A stretch of DNA of 64,000 nucleotides from Rhodobacteraceae bacterium DSL-40 (GTDB lineage: Bacteria > Pseudomonadota > Alphaproteobacteria > Rhodobacterales > Rhodobacteraceae). The translations under genes and the position numbers were made by a program. The stretch is from the NCBI GenBank assembly GCA_003258405.1, contig QKPN01000010.1, positions 81,684 through 145,683 of the forward strand. The letters are read 5' to 3'. Below are positions 1-7,438 of the stretch, in pieces (the stretch's first letter is position 1; every line of letters starts with the position of its first letter). Under the pieces are notes generated by a model. That model saw nothing but the letters and a program-made list of their open reading frames with translations. It made no database searches and was not told the origin of the DNA.

Positions 1-330
1 ATCGACAACGAGAAGGGCAAGTTCACGCTCGTCTTTCTCGCCCCTCCCGGCCAGGAGGAGGCCGCGGTCGAACTCACCTACAACTGGGACAGCGACGAGA
101 CCTATACCGGCGGGCGGAACTTCGGTCATCTCGCCTACGGCGTCGAGAACATCTACAAGATGTGCGAGAAGCTTCAGGAGGCGGGCGTGACGATCAACCG
201 GCCGCCGCGCGACGGGCACATGGCCTTCGTGCGCTCGCCCGACGGCATCTCGATCGAGCTGCTGCAGATCGGCGAGGCGTTGCCCGAGGCCGAGCCCTGG
301 GCGAGCATGGAAAACACCGGAAGCTGGTGA
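1..330 (+). CDS. gloA: Glyoxalase I (lactoylglutathione lyase), C-terminal part
   Basis: Reading frame open from the first base to TGA at 328-330, so the 5' part lies outside the window; 109 residues are visible. The protein isomerises the hemithioacetal of methylglyoxal and glutathione to S-lactoylglutathione. The visible part has the second beta-alpha-beta-beta-beta module of the VOC fold, with [13 protein letters not shown] carrying a metal-ligand histidine and the terminal [11 protein letters not shown], whose glutamate is the other expected metal ligand. The sequence is typical of proteobacterial GloA. The stop codon touches the next gene's start region, so the two are probably cotranscribed. 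Confidence 0.9.
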   Translation: MDNEKGKFTLVFLAPPGQEEAAVELTYNWDSDETYTGGRNFGHLAYGVENIYKMCEKLQEAGVTINRPPRDGHMAFVRSPDGISIELLQIGEALPEAEPWASMENTGSW

Positions 331-335
331 GTGGC

Positions 336-1034
336 ATGGGGCGGCGGTCTCTCGCGTTGGCGTTCCTCGCCCTGCTGCCCCTGAAGGCGGAGGCGGCCGG
401 GTGCCGCCTCGCGCTCGCCCTCGCCCTCGATGTCTCCTCCTCGGTGGACTCGTTCGAATACGCGCTGCAGAAGCAGGGGCTGGCGGCAGCGCTGACCGCC
501 CCCGAGGTCGTGCGTGCATTCTTTGCCGTGCCGGGCCAGCCGGTGGCGCTCCTCGTCTATGAATGGAGCGGTCGGCACCAGCAGCTGGTGCGGCAGAACT
601 GGCGGGTCATCGAGGAGCCAGAGGATCTCAAGGCCATTGCCGTCGGACTTGCCGCCATGCCGCGGACTCATGCAAACCTCCCGACCGCAATCGGCGCGGC
701 GATGGCCTTCGGCGGCCGGCTGCTCGATGTCGGGCCCGACTGCCTCGAGCGCAAGCTCGACATTTCGGGGGACGGCACCAACAACGACGGCGTCTGGCCT
801 GGCGACATCCACACCCTGCCGATGCTGCGCGACGTGACGGTGAACGGGTTGGTGATCGGGCACAACCGGGACGTGCTGGCGATCTACTACGATCAGTTCG
901 TGATCCAGGGGCCCGGCGCCTTCGTGGAGCTCGCCGAGGATCATGCCGACTTCGAACGCGCGATGCGCCGCAAGCTGGTGCGGGAGGTGGGGGTGAGTGC
1001 GCTGAGCTTCGCCCTCCCGGCCGATGGCCCCTGA
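336..1034 (+). CDS. DUF1194 family protein with von Willebrand A-like fold, exported
   Basis: 232 residues from ATG 336, preceded by GGTGAG at good spacing; a GTG at 327 overlapping the gloA stop (GTGA) is the alternative start. The N-terminus MGRRSLALAFLALLPLKAEA reads as a signal peptide. DVSSSVDSFEY just after it is a MIDAS-like DxSxS metal-site motif, and SGDGTNNDG and VIGHNR fit the DUF1194 family common in Rhodobacterales. The molecular function of this family is not known. Directly downstream of gloA and ahead of the tmRNA gene. Confidence 0.8.
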   Translation: MGRRSLALAFLALLPLKAEAAGCRLALALALDVSSSVDSFEYALQKQGLAAALTAPEVVRAFFAVPGQPVALLVYEWSGRHQQLVRQNWRVIEEPEDLKAIAVGLAAMPRTHANLPTAIGAAMAFGGRLLDVGPDCLERKLDISGDGTNNDGVWPGDIHTLPMLRDVTVNGLVIGHNRDVLAIYYDQFVIQGPGAFVELAEDHADFERAMRRKLVREVGVSALSFALPADGP

Positions 1035-1104
1035 AGGCACTTGCCGGCTTTGGCGGATGCCCCCTTCAAACCGCCGGTGGAACGTATTATATTCCTCGTG
1101 TCCC

Positions 1105-1415
1105 GGAAACGGGACTATGGCGATAAACGCGCCCGTAATAAGCGGATCGGACCCGGGGGCGGTACCCGGCGGCTCCACCAGAATACCCTCGTTGGGGGAT
1201 ACAAGGGGCCGAAACAGGATCGACGGACGTCTAAAGGGGTTGGCTTTCGCTCGGTGAGATACCACCGTTATCGGTTCACATAGTATAGTTGCCAACGACA
1301 ACTACGCTCCGGTTCGCGTCGCTGCGTAATGCAGTGACAAAGACCGACTTCTGAAGTCCAGGATCCTAGCAGGTTCTGGCGGGGTTCGCAGGCACCTGGC
1401 AACAGAAGCCTGCAC
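1105..1415 (+). ncRNA. ssrA: Permuted two-piece transfer-messenger RNA (tmRNA)
   Basis: Circularly permuted alphaproteobacterial form. The acceptor piece comes first and ends in CCA at 1178-1180; the coding piece starts near 1205. GGGGCCG (1205-1211) pairs with CGGCTCC (1170-1176) to make a 7-bp acceptor stem with a G-U pair at the third position, the alanine identity element. The tag frame starts at GCC 1291 and reads ANDNYAPVRVAA before TAA at 1327-1329. The spacer of about 24 nt between the pieces would be removed during processing. The 5' border is approximate. The 3' end of the coding piece is the attachment site of the adjacent integrated element. Confidence 0.95.
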
Positions 1416-1416
1416 T
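1404..1416 (+). repeat. attL, 13-bp direct repeat at the ssrA 3' end
   Basis: AGAAGCCTGCACT lies in the 3' terminal hairpin of the tmRNA coding piece (GCAGGC pairing with GCCTGC). The identical 13-mer recurs at 12288-12300, beyond the last phage gene. The position next to an integrase pointing at the site is what is expected for an ssrA-specific integration. Confidence 0.8.
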
Positions 1417-1449
1417 CCCTTTTCTGAGCCATAAGAACCTGTTTTTCCT

Positions 1450-2526
1450 TCATTTTTGCTTTCCACTTTTCCAGTGTTTTACAGTCGTGTCGTCGCTTCG
1501 TTCACGCAACTCCCTCAGCACCGCCTGCCCGCTGGCCTTCCGGTCGGCATGTCGGCAATAGTGTTCCACCATCTCCACAGACATCCCCACCATGTCGGAG
1601 ATTTGCAGCGCCGAGTAACCAGCGCCCCGCAAGCGGATGACAGCATTGGCGCGCAACCCGTGTGGCACCGCACCCGCAAGTATTGGGTGCTTCTGTCGCT
1701 CGCGGTCAAAAATTTTCCACATCTGGTTGGTGCTGAATGGCTTACCCTTGCCCTTTCCTTCCTCCTGGATGAGATATGGACCGGGCCTGCGCTCCCATTT
1801 CGCCATTTCCGCCTCAAGCTCCGGGAAGATCGGGCACCACGGCTTCACCCCGGTTTTCTTTTGCGACAAGCTGAAACCGCCCTCGTCTTCGTGCGTGGGG
1901 TTTAGCCGCACCACATCGCTGATCCGCTGACCCGTGTAGCGGCTCAGGAAGTAGAAGCGCCGCACCATGCCGGTGAAAGTCTGTTCCGCATGGGCAAGCT
2001 GTTCAGGCGTCCAAGGGTGGTGCCCCTCGCCCTTCGCAAATCTCTCTACCCCCTGCGTCGGATCATGCGTCAGAAGCTCCACTGGCCCATTCGCCCAAGC
2101 GACCAGCGCCTTGAGGGCATCCAGAACGTTGTTCGCAGCCCCCGGCTTCTCAGCCCCGATCTTGCGAACGAGCGCATCCACATGGCGCGGTCGCAGTTCT
2201 CGCGCGGGCAAATCGCCCCATGCCTTGCGCGGGGGCTTGAGATAGCGCCGATAATGGTCCTGCGTGCCCTTGGTGATCTTCCGTTGACGGGTTTCCCAAG
2301 AGACCTCAAACGCATCAATCAGCGCGCCAACCGTATCAGTCGGCGTTGGGCCGAACGTGCCCTGCGCCTGCCGGACGGCGTTCCAGAATTCCGGCGTCTG
2401 AGGATCATCAGGAAGGCGGATACGCTCGCCCGCTTGCGCGGTTCCCCTTCCCTCCTGATAGTAGAAGTATTCGCGGCCACGAGAGGCGACGCGATGCACG
2501 TGGCGCGGCAAGGACACCTTAGACAT
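1450..2526 (-). CDS. int: Tyrosine recombinase / phage integrase
   Basis: 358 residues. Catalyses site-specific integration and excision, presumably at the ssrA 3' end 34 bp away. The C-terminal catalytic domain shows the first arginine in TGQRISDVVRL, a beta-hairpin lysine in SQKKTGVKPW, the HxxR box in PHGLRANAVIRL, and the tyrosine in EMVEHYCRH. The N-terminal half should hold the arm-binding and core-binding domains. The start at 2526 (MSKVSL) is chosen because a longer in-frame extension overlaps the upstream AlpA-like gene completely; the remaining overlap is 8 nt. Last gene of a leftward operon starting at 4042. Confidence 0.93.
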   Translation of the reverse strand: MSKVSLPRHVHRVASRGREYFYYQEGRGTAQAGERIRLPDDPQTPEFWNAVRQAQGTFGPTPTDTVGALIDAFEVSWETRQRKITKGTQDHYRRYLKPPRKAWGDLPARELRPRHVDALVRKIGAEKPGAANNVLDALKALVAWANGPVELLTHDPTQGVERFAKGEGHHPWTPEQLAHAEQTFTGMVRRFYFLSRYTGQRISDVVRLNPTHEDEGGFSLSQKKTGVKPWCPIFPELEAEMAKWERRPGPYLIQEEGKGKGKPFSTNQMWKIFDRERQKHPILAGAVPHGLRANAVIRLRGAGYSALQISDMVGMSVEMVEHYCRHADRKASGQAVLRELRERSDDTTVKHWKSGKQK

Positions 2527-2758
2527 TATCCAGCCCCGCCATGAATTGATCGTTGCCACTGCCCGCCTGCGCGTTGAGACAAGCAGCCACATCAGCCCAG
2601 CACCAGCGGACGGAACCGCCCCACTTGAACGGCTTTGGCAGCAAACCGCGCTGGACATAGGAATCCACTGTGGATTCGCTCATGTCGAGTTCTGCCGCCA
2701 ACGTAGCCTTGGAAACGTAGGACGGTGGACGGTCGCCAAGAATGACACGCTTACCCAT
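2519..2758 (-). CDS. AlpA/excisionase-like helix-turn-helix protein
   Basis: 79 residues. A winged-HTH DNA-binding protein of the AlpA/MerR-like class: YVSKATLAAELDMSESTVD is the helix-turn-helix and GLLPKPFKWGGSVRW the wing. Such proteins act as excisionases or as activators of int in satellites and P4-like elements. AAGGAGTGACA precedes ATG 2758, which decides the start. It overlaps the upstream gene by 8 nt and int by 8 nt, so the three are translationally coupled. Role as excision or directionality factor is inferred from position. Confidence 0.8.
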   Translation of the reverse strand: MGKRVILGDRPPSYVSKATLAAELDMSESTVDSYVQRGLLPKPFKWGGSVRWCWADVAACLNAQAGSGNDQFMAGLDNV

Positions 2759-3437
2759 TGTCACTCCTTTTGCCTTTCAACTCGGGGGCGGTGCGGACCG
2801 CCAGCGCCAGAAGCGCGTTACCGTAGACCACGGCTGACTTGCTGATTTGCGTCTCAAAGGAAATCGGATCATCCGCCCCGGCTTCACTTTGGAAGCGGAT
2901 TTCGGAGTATCCCCCGGAGAACCGCTCATTGACCGAGACTGCAGCCCAGCCGTGCGAAACGCTGATCTCGAATTTTAGTGCCTCGCCGGTTAGGTGATTG
3001 GCTTCCAGCATGTCGCAGACCGCCACAAGGCAGTCGATCATGTTGATGTATGTGGGCAAGCCGTCACCGTCTTTTGGTTGATAATTGAGACGTTGGACTA
3101 CCTCTCGCATATGATAATTTCGGATGGTCGGACCCTTGGCCTTATCCTCGCCAATCATCTCCTGTGGCGCTTCCACCCCCAGATCGATTTCGTCGTTGAT
3201 CCAGCCATCCGCGGACAACCAAGACTGGACCTCCTGCCCAGCTCTTGTGGCCTTGAGCGTGATCATGCAGGCAACGAGGAAAATGATTGCCTCGCGGCGT
3301 GTCATCTCAGGAAGGCTCCGGCCTCGGCCTTTTGCGCGCAGCCCAGCTTCGGATAGCGAACGGTCGATCATGAACGCCGTCTCAAACGGGACGCCATAGA
3401 TCTCCGCCAGAATTGGGACCAGTTCTTTTGCTCGCAT
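2751..3437 (-). CDS. Hypothetical protein of the integrated element
   Basis: 228 residues from ATG 3437 with GGAG upstream. No family recognised. The N-terminus (MRAKELVPILAEIYGVPFET) looks like a helical, possibly DNA-binding region, followed by a hydrophobic helix REAIIFLVACMITLK and a beta-rich C-terminal half. It sits in the lysogeny-side operon between two small genes and the AlpA-like gene, so a regulatory role is possible but not shown. No signal peptide. Confidence 0.65.
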   Translation of the reverse strand: MRAKELVPILAEIYGVPFETAFMIDRSLSEAGLRAKGRGRSLPEMTRREAIIFLVACMITLKATRAGQEVQSWLSADGWINDEIDLGVEAPQEMIGEDKAKGPTIRNYHMREVVQRLNYQPKDGDGLPTYINMIDCLVAVCDMLEANHLTGEALKFEISVSHGWAAVSVNERFSGGYSEIRFQSEAGADDPISFETQISKSAVVYGNALLALAVRTAPELKGKRSDNG

Positions 3438-3539
3438 CGGCCTCACTCCAATTGGAATGAAACTCCCACAATCCACGGTGCGTTGCAAGTAGAATGTGAG
3501 ACTCTCAATCCAAATGGTGATCAGTCTGCCAAATATTCG

Positions 3540-3821
3540 CTACTGCTCGGCAACCACCGGGCGCACAAGCTCCTCCCCGCGCGCTTTGGCGATCTCGTCC
3601 GGCGGCAGGTCAAGACATTTCCCGCCGAGGCCAACCCATTCTAAATAACGGAGCTTTTCCGCTTCCTCCATCGCCTCCAAGGCGAGATCGATCAAGAGAT
3701 CTGCCTCGTTACGGCGGTTTTCGAGCTGTATGAGCGAAGACGCACCCCGCAGGAGCATCGCGATCCGACCTAATTTCTCATCGGTCGCTTCGTAGTTTTT
3801 TCGAATGTGATCCGGGATCAT
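3540..3821 (-). CDS. Small hypothetical protein
   Basis: 93 residues, acidic and largely helical. Not recognised. The ATG at 3821 overlaps the stop of the upstream 74-residue gene by 4 nt (ATGA), which supports both as real and coupled. Second gene of the leftward operon that begins at the operator region 4043-4126. Confidence 0.6.
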   Translation of the reverse strand: MIPDHIRKNYEATDEKLGRIAMLLRGASSLIQLENRRNEADLLIDLALEAMEEAEKLRYLEWVGLGGKCLDLPPDEIAKARGEELVRPVVAEQ

Positions 3822-4042
3822 GCCACGCCCTCAAGTCTGGAAAGTCGGCTTGAATCTAGTCCGGCATTCAGCTCACGGGCGAGTTCCTCCGCGACTTCGG
3901 TGATCGCGATGGCCTCGCCCAGGTTGCATGTTTCGTTCTGCAGTATGTTCGCGGCGGACAGCATCATCTCAAGACGCAGGGCGATAGTCTGCATTCTGGC
4001 AAAGTGATCTTGCGGCGCGGGCAATCCGGTCTTGGCTGCCAT
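3818..4042 (-). CDS. Small hypothetical protein, first gene of the leftward operon
   Basis: 74 residues from ATG 4042 (MAAKTGLPAPQDHF), preceded by AAGGAG. Helical and acidic, somewhat like the next gene product in composition (AEELARELNAG). Not recognised. Its start faces the XRE regulator across a short region with two identical operators, so it is the promoter-proximal target of that repressor. The frame is open further upstream but would run through the divergent regulator. Confidence 0.6.
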   Translation of the reverse strand: MAAKTGLPAPQDHFARMQTIALRLEMMLSAANILQNETCNLGEAIAITEVAEELARELNAGLDSSRLSRLEGVA

Positions 4043-4126
4043 TGCATTGCTCCTTGTGAGATTTTTAGTAACTGTGTTACTATACCACTCGAAACGAAAT
4101 GAGCAACAGAAAAGTAACCATGTTAC
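4043..4126. promoter_or_regulatory. Divergent promoter region with two identical-half-site operators
   Basis: Two 13-bp palindromes share the same half-sites: GTAAC-TGT-GTTAC at 4068-4080 and GTAAC-CAT-GTTAC at 4114-4126, 46 bp apart. They lie between the leftward operon (start 4042) and the XRE gene. This is the layout of an autoregulating phage-type repressor. The second copy lies inside the longest version of the XRE reading frame, favouring a start after it (ATG 4129). Confidence 0.75.
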
Positions 4127-4353
4127 CAATGCAGCCGATTCAGTGCAAAATGGCGCGGAGCGCTCTTGGTCTAGGCGTCCGCGAACTCGCCGAACTCGCG
4201 CAAGTTTCGCCCAACACGATTGCACGTTTTGAGCGAGGCGATATACTAAAGGAAGGCACCGTCGCGACAATCCGATCGGCATTGGAGGTCGCAGGAGTAA
4301 TATTTATTGATCCCAACGGCGGCGGGCCAGGCATTCGACTCAAGAACAGGTGA
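4099..4353 (+). CDS. XRE-family transcriptional regulator (element repressor)
   Basis: Up to 84 residues. Helix-turn-helix of the Cro/C1 type: MARSALGLGVRELAELAQVS then PNTIARFERGD. The tail FIDPNGGGPGIRL is common in small alphaproteobacterial XRE proteins. Start uncertain: ATG 4099, 4120 and 4129 are in frame, none with a clear ribosome site. ATG 4129 (MQPIQCKMARSALG) best matches the usual length and leaves the second operator outside the gene. Divergent from the int operon; likely keeps the element silent. Confidence 0.8.
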   Translation: MSNRKVTMLPMQPIQCKMARSALGLGVRELAELAQVSPNTIARFERGDILKEGTVATIRSALEVAGVIFIDPNGGGPGIRLKNR

Positions 4354-4356
4354 AAA

Positions 4357-4560
4357 ATGTCCGAAAGATCACTTTACCAAGTCGCCCTGCAAATTGCTGA
4401 AAGCATCTGGAACGCCGACAAACATTCAAGAGTAACATCAAAAAATAGAGTGGAATTTCTTGAAATTTTAAGCGATTGCTCGCAGGCTTTACAATGGAAT
4501 TACAGATCTAATCCGGAAAAAGTGCCAGGGAAGACTACCAGAAGAGAGCTAAACATTTAG
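4357..4560 (+). CDS. Small hypothetical protein
   Basis: 67 residues, starting 4 nt after the XRE stop with AGGTGAAAA before the ATG, so probably cotranscribed with the regulator. Not recognised. The stretch is visibly richer in A and T than its neighbours (many AAA, ATT and TTA codons), a sign of foreign origin. Confidence 0.5.
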   Translation: MSERSLYQVALQIAESIWNADKHSRVTSKNRVEFLEILSDCSQALQWNYRSNPEKVPGKTTRRELNI

Positions 4561-4662
4561 AATATTTCTTAGGCGTCGAAGCGCGTTCCCTCTCTCGACC
4601 GCCTGCATCGTCTGCACGAGCGCTTGAACGAAAAAATATTAGCCACCTTGGATGCCCGTTAG

Positions 4663-5196
4663 ATGATCTTCGCCATTAAGATAGGGATTGCGGTCCTTGC
4701 TGCTATGGCCGCCGTTGATGTGGCCCGAGCAGCGGAAGTTCATGAGCCAGAACTGCAGAACATCACTAGTCTTGTTGAGGAATGTCTGCGTACTCGTAAG
4801 GTTCAGGTGGCAGGGCAAATGCTCAACGCCCTCGCAGACCTCCCATATCCGGTGGACCAAGAATTTGAACAATTCATGTCAACCGATGGTGTAGCCTGCA
4901 TGGCTGCCAGCTATCGTGATGATAGTTACTTCTTCGATCCCTCCGACTACAAATTCAAGCGGCAATCCGACATTGATCAGCGTGCGGCTGGTATGTTGGC
5001 TCACGAACAGCGGGCACTTGCCGAGGAAATGGCGGAGAGACAAGAGGAACAGCGTCGGTCATTTCTCCTGTTCCAACGCAACGCATGTTTGAGTTTGGCA
5101 GCAAGAGATCCAGAGGAAGCGGCTTTGAATGAAGCGTGCATCCCCCACTTCCTCGCCGATCCGGGGGAATTTCTTGATCTGGTCAGTCCAAAGTGA
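4663..5196 (+). CDS. Hypothetical exported protein, cargo-like
   Basis: 177 residues. The N-terminus MIFAIKIGIAVLAAMAAVDV, followed by ARAAE, is a signal peptide with an Ala-rich cleavage region. The mature part is acidic, with a charged helix (AEEMAERQEEQRRSF) and four cysteines. No family recognised. It lies between the regulator and the head module on the strand opposite to the head genes, the usual place for a cargo gene expressed in the integrated state. Confidence 0.55.
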   Translation: MIFAIKIGIAVLAAMAAVDVARAAEVHEPELQNITSLVEECLRTRKVQVAGQMLNALADLPYPVDQEFEQFMSTDGVACMAASYRDDSYFFDPSDYKFKRQSDIDQRAAGMLAHEQRALAEEMAERQEEQRRSFLLFQRNACLSLAARDPEEAALNEACIPHFLADPGEFLDLVSPK

Positions 5197-5218
5197 CCCG
5201 TTAAGCTACGGGATCATT

Positions 5219-6301
5219 TTAGGTCTGATCGCTCATTCCGTCAGAAGTCCAGTCTACCAGTTTCAGTGCAGCAGCCGGGTCGACACCAGATTCCTTCGCC
5301 TGAGCCATCGCCTGGATGATTCCCGCCATTGCCCGTGCTCGCCCGCCCGCGTCGAACGCCTGCAAGGGCCGCATCGTGTCAATCTGCACCCGCGTTCCGA
5401 GCTTGCGGGATGCCTCCTCGGCAAGGATCGCTGCAATCGGCTGGAGTTGCCATTGGGCGAGATGCCGTTGTGCCTCGCGCACCATAGGGCCGGTGGTCGC
5501 CGGATTGAGAAGGCCCGGCAAGACGCCGAAGGAACCCGCAATCGCGTCGCGCGCCGCGGCAAGGGCTTCCAGCGACATGCTTTTGGACAGGTCCGGCGAC
5601 ACGTCCGAAGGGCGCCAGTCGGCGTTGGGCTGCGGCCCGCCCGCCGCTGAAACAGACACGCTCTCCCGCAACATGACGCGGCCACGTTTTCCACGGAAGC
5701 CCCGGCCGAGCTTTTCCATGTCGGTCTCCGCGCTCTCCGGGAACGGGACGATCTGCGATCCGAGCGGGGCAAACTCGTAGACTTCGGCCAAGGCAGATTC
5801 CACCGCCTGCAGCAACCCGGCCGTCAGGCTGGCCCGCTTGAGCGGCGCGGTGCCGTAGTAGGGTGCCGCCACGTCGCAGCCGACGCGCAGGTGAATGACT
5901 TCGGCTGCCAAAGCGGTTTGCGAGCGCCCGCCGCCAGACTCGGAGATGGAAAGGCGATAGGCGCGCGGGATGCCGTTGCGCGTCGTAAGATCCCAATCGC
6001 TGCACGGCACAAGCCCCATGTCCCCGATCAGAAACAACGCCTCACCCCGCAGAGCCACAGAGCGCCCCAGAAGCGCGAGAGACCGGCGGTCGAGCAGATC
6101 GGTGCCGGAAACGTCCGCGAGCGAGAGCCCGTTTTCCCAGAGCGAGATGCACGTCTGCGCCGTCGCAGTCAGTTCGGCGATGCCGCGCGAACCCGAGATG
6201 TAACTCTCCCGCGCCGCGACGATTTCCGCCGTGAACCCGGAAGCACTGGCCCTTTTCTCTATCGGTTCCGATTTCCCGAAGATTCGCTGAATCAATCCCA
6301 T
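5219..6301 (-). CDS. HK97-type phage portal protein
   Basis: 360 residues, at the short end for the family. Forms the dodecameric DNA-entry channel at one capsid vertex. Family-like segments are GEALFLIGDMGLVPCSDW, APYYGTAPLKRASLTAGL and the C-terminal AAILAEEASRKLG helix region. Last gene of the leftward head operon, 1 nt after the connector gene. In most HK97-type modules the portal precedes protease and capsid, so its place after them is unusual. Confidence 0.8.
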   Translation of the reverse strand: MGLIQRIFGKSEPIEKRASASGFTAEIVAARESYISGSRGIAELTATAQTCISLWENGLSLADVSGTDLLDRRSLALLGRSVALRGEALFLIGDMGLVPCSDWDLTTRNGIPRAYRLSISESGGGRSQTALAAEVIHLRVGCDVAAPYYGTAPLKRASLTAGLLQAVESALAEVYEFAPLGSQIVPFPESAETDMEKLGRGFRGKRGRVMLRESVSVSAAGGPQPNADWRPSDVSPDLSKSMSLEALAAARDAIAGSFGVLPGLLNPATTGPMVREAQRHLAQWQLQPIAAILAEEASRKLGTRVQIDTMRPLQAFDAGGRARAMAGIIQAMAQAKESGVDPAAALKLVDWTSDGMSDQT

Positions 6302-6302
6302 G

Positions 6303-6833
6303 TCATAGCCTCCGATAGGGTCGCAGAAGATCGGCCGCGCCGCTGTAAGCCATCGCCCGCGCGAGCCAGGTCACGGAACGCTCGGAACTCGTCTTGATCT
6401 CGCCGATCTCCTCCACTTCGGAGGTCGCACCACTCCATCGCCCATCGTGCCCGGCGAAGTATTCGGCCAGCCGCCGAAACGCCTCGTTCACCGCCGCCGG
6501 GACCGTGCCGCCGCCAGCCGTCGCCGTGAAGCGATACGGCCCTTCGCCGGGCAAAGCGTAACCGCCGAGGGGCGAGGCATCGAGCGCCACCGCCTGCCAG
6601 CCGTCGCTCCAGACCTCGACCGATTCAATCACGGCCGGTGTGAGACGCGGCACCCATTCGCCCGGTCCCTCGACAATCCAGACGACTTCGCGCGGCGTCC
6701 ACCGGTGTGACACCCAAGCCTCGATGCGCTGCCAGATGAACGCCGGATCGAGTGCGGCTTCGGCCGGTTCCAGTGCCGGGGAGGCTGGCCAATCCGCCGG
6801 TTCCGCTTCGACTTCATGAAGTGTCGCGACCAT
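6303..6833 (-). CDS. Head-tail connector-like phage protein
   Basis: 176 residues. Resembles gp6-type connector proteins: aromatic-rich N-terminal part (FIWQRIEAWVSHRWTPREV), a beta region, and a C-terminal helix AVNEAFRRLAEYFAGHDG. The ATG overlaps the protease stop (TAATG). The call relies largely on position between protease and portal. No tail gene follows, so this would be the last structural piece supplied by the element. Confidence 0.6.
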   Translation of the reverse strand: MVATLHEVEAEPADWPASPALEPAEAALDPAFIWQRIEAWVSHRWTPREVVWIVEGPGEWVPRLTPAVIESVEVWSDGWQAVALDASPLGGYALPGEGPYRFTATAGGGTVPAAVNEAFRRLAEYFAGHDGRWSGATSEVEEIGEIKTSSERSVTWLARAMAYSGAADLLRPYRRL

Positions 6834-7438
6834 TAAAGCCTCCAGCGATCAAGGGCACGAAACTGCGGCCTCGGCGGCATGATCAGGCTCCGGGCCTCGA
6901 CTTCGGTTTCGGAATAGGCCGGGCGCGTCACCAGAGAGATTTCGAACAGAAGCGCTTGAAAAATCGTCCGAATCAGCGCGTCGCCTTCCTCGGGATCTTC
7001 CTCCTCGATCTGCTCGGCCTCCTCGGCGGGAACGGCGCGTTCCGGCGGCAGGCGAAAGCCCGGCGAAAGCCCGACGATCAGCCCCGCCTGAAATCCGGCC
7101 CAGAAATTCATCCAGAAAGTCGTTCGCTGGACCGGCGGAAGTATGATGGCCTCGAATTTCAGTGCCTCCGGGGTATCCTCAAGGATCAGCGTGTCGTTCA
7201 GCTTGCTCGCAAGCGGCTGGTCGTAGGAATGCCCAAGTAGAAGGTGAATTTCCTCGTCGGGTTTCTCGACACGATAGGCGAACGCCTTCGGAGCGAACTC
7301 CTCCTTCTGGGGCCTTCCGCGCCTTCCGCCGTCAGAGATGACCGCCCGCTTACCATAGGGGAAGCGGCCCCGGAGACGGCGCGAGCCGTCCCCGGAGTCC
7401 CGGATTTCAAGGCTCCCAAGATGAACCCCGTGATCCAT
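6833..7438 (-). CDS. HK97-family prohead maturation protease
   Basis: 201 residues from ATG 7438, which overlaps the capsid stop by 1 nt (TAATG). Cleaves the delta domain of the capsid protein during maturation. Visible features are the active-site histidine context LLLGHSYDQPLASK and the serine strand LFEISLVTRPAYSETE, both in the order of the S78/U35 fold. An acidic linker (EEAEQIEEEDPEEGD) interrupts the middle. The upstream open frame is a shadow of the capsid gene. Confidence 0.85.
   Translation of the reverse strand: MDHGVHLGSLEIRDSGDGSRRLRGRFPYGKRAVISDGGRRGRPQKEEFAPKAFAYRVEKPDEEIHLLLGHSYDQPLASKLNDTLILEDTPEALKFEAIILPPVQRTTFWMNFWAGFQAGLIVGLSPGFRLPPERAVPAEEAEQIEEEDPEEGDALIRTIFQALLFEISLVTRPAYSETEVEARSLIMPPRPQFRALDRWRL

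Noticed and set aside
174..1301. Long minus-strand open frame over the DUF1194 gene and tmRNA
   Set aside because: Antisense shadow of GC-biased codons; crosses the ssrA gene and encodes no recognisable domain.
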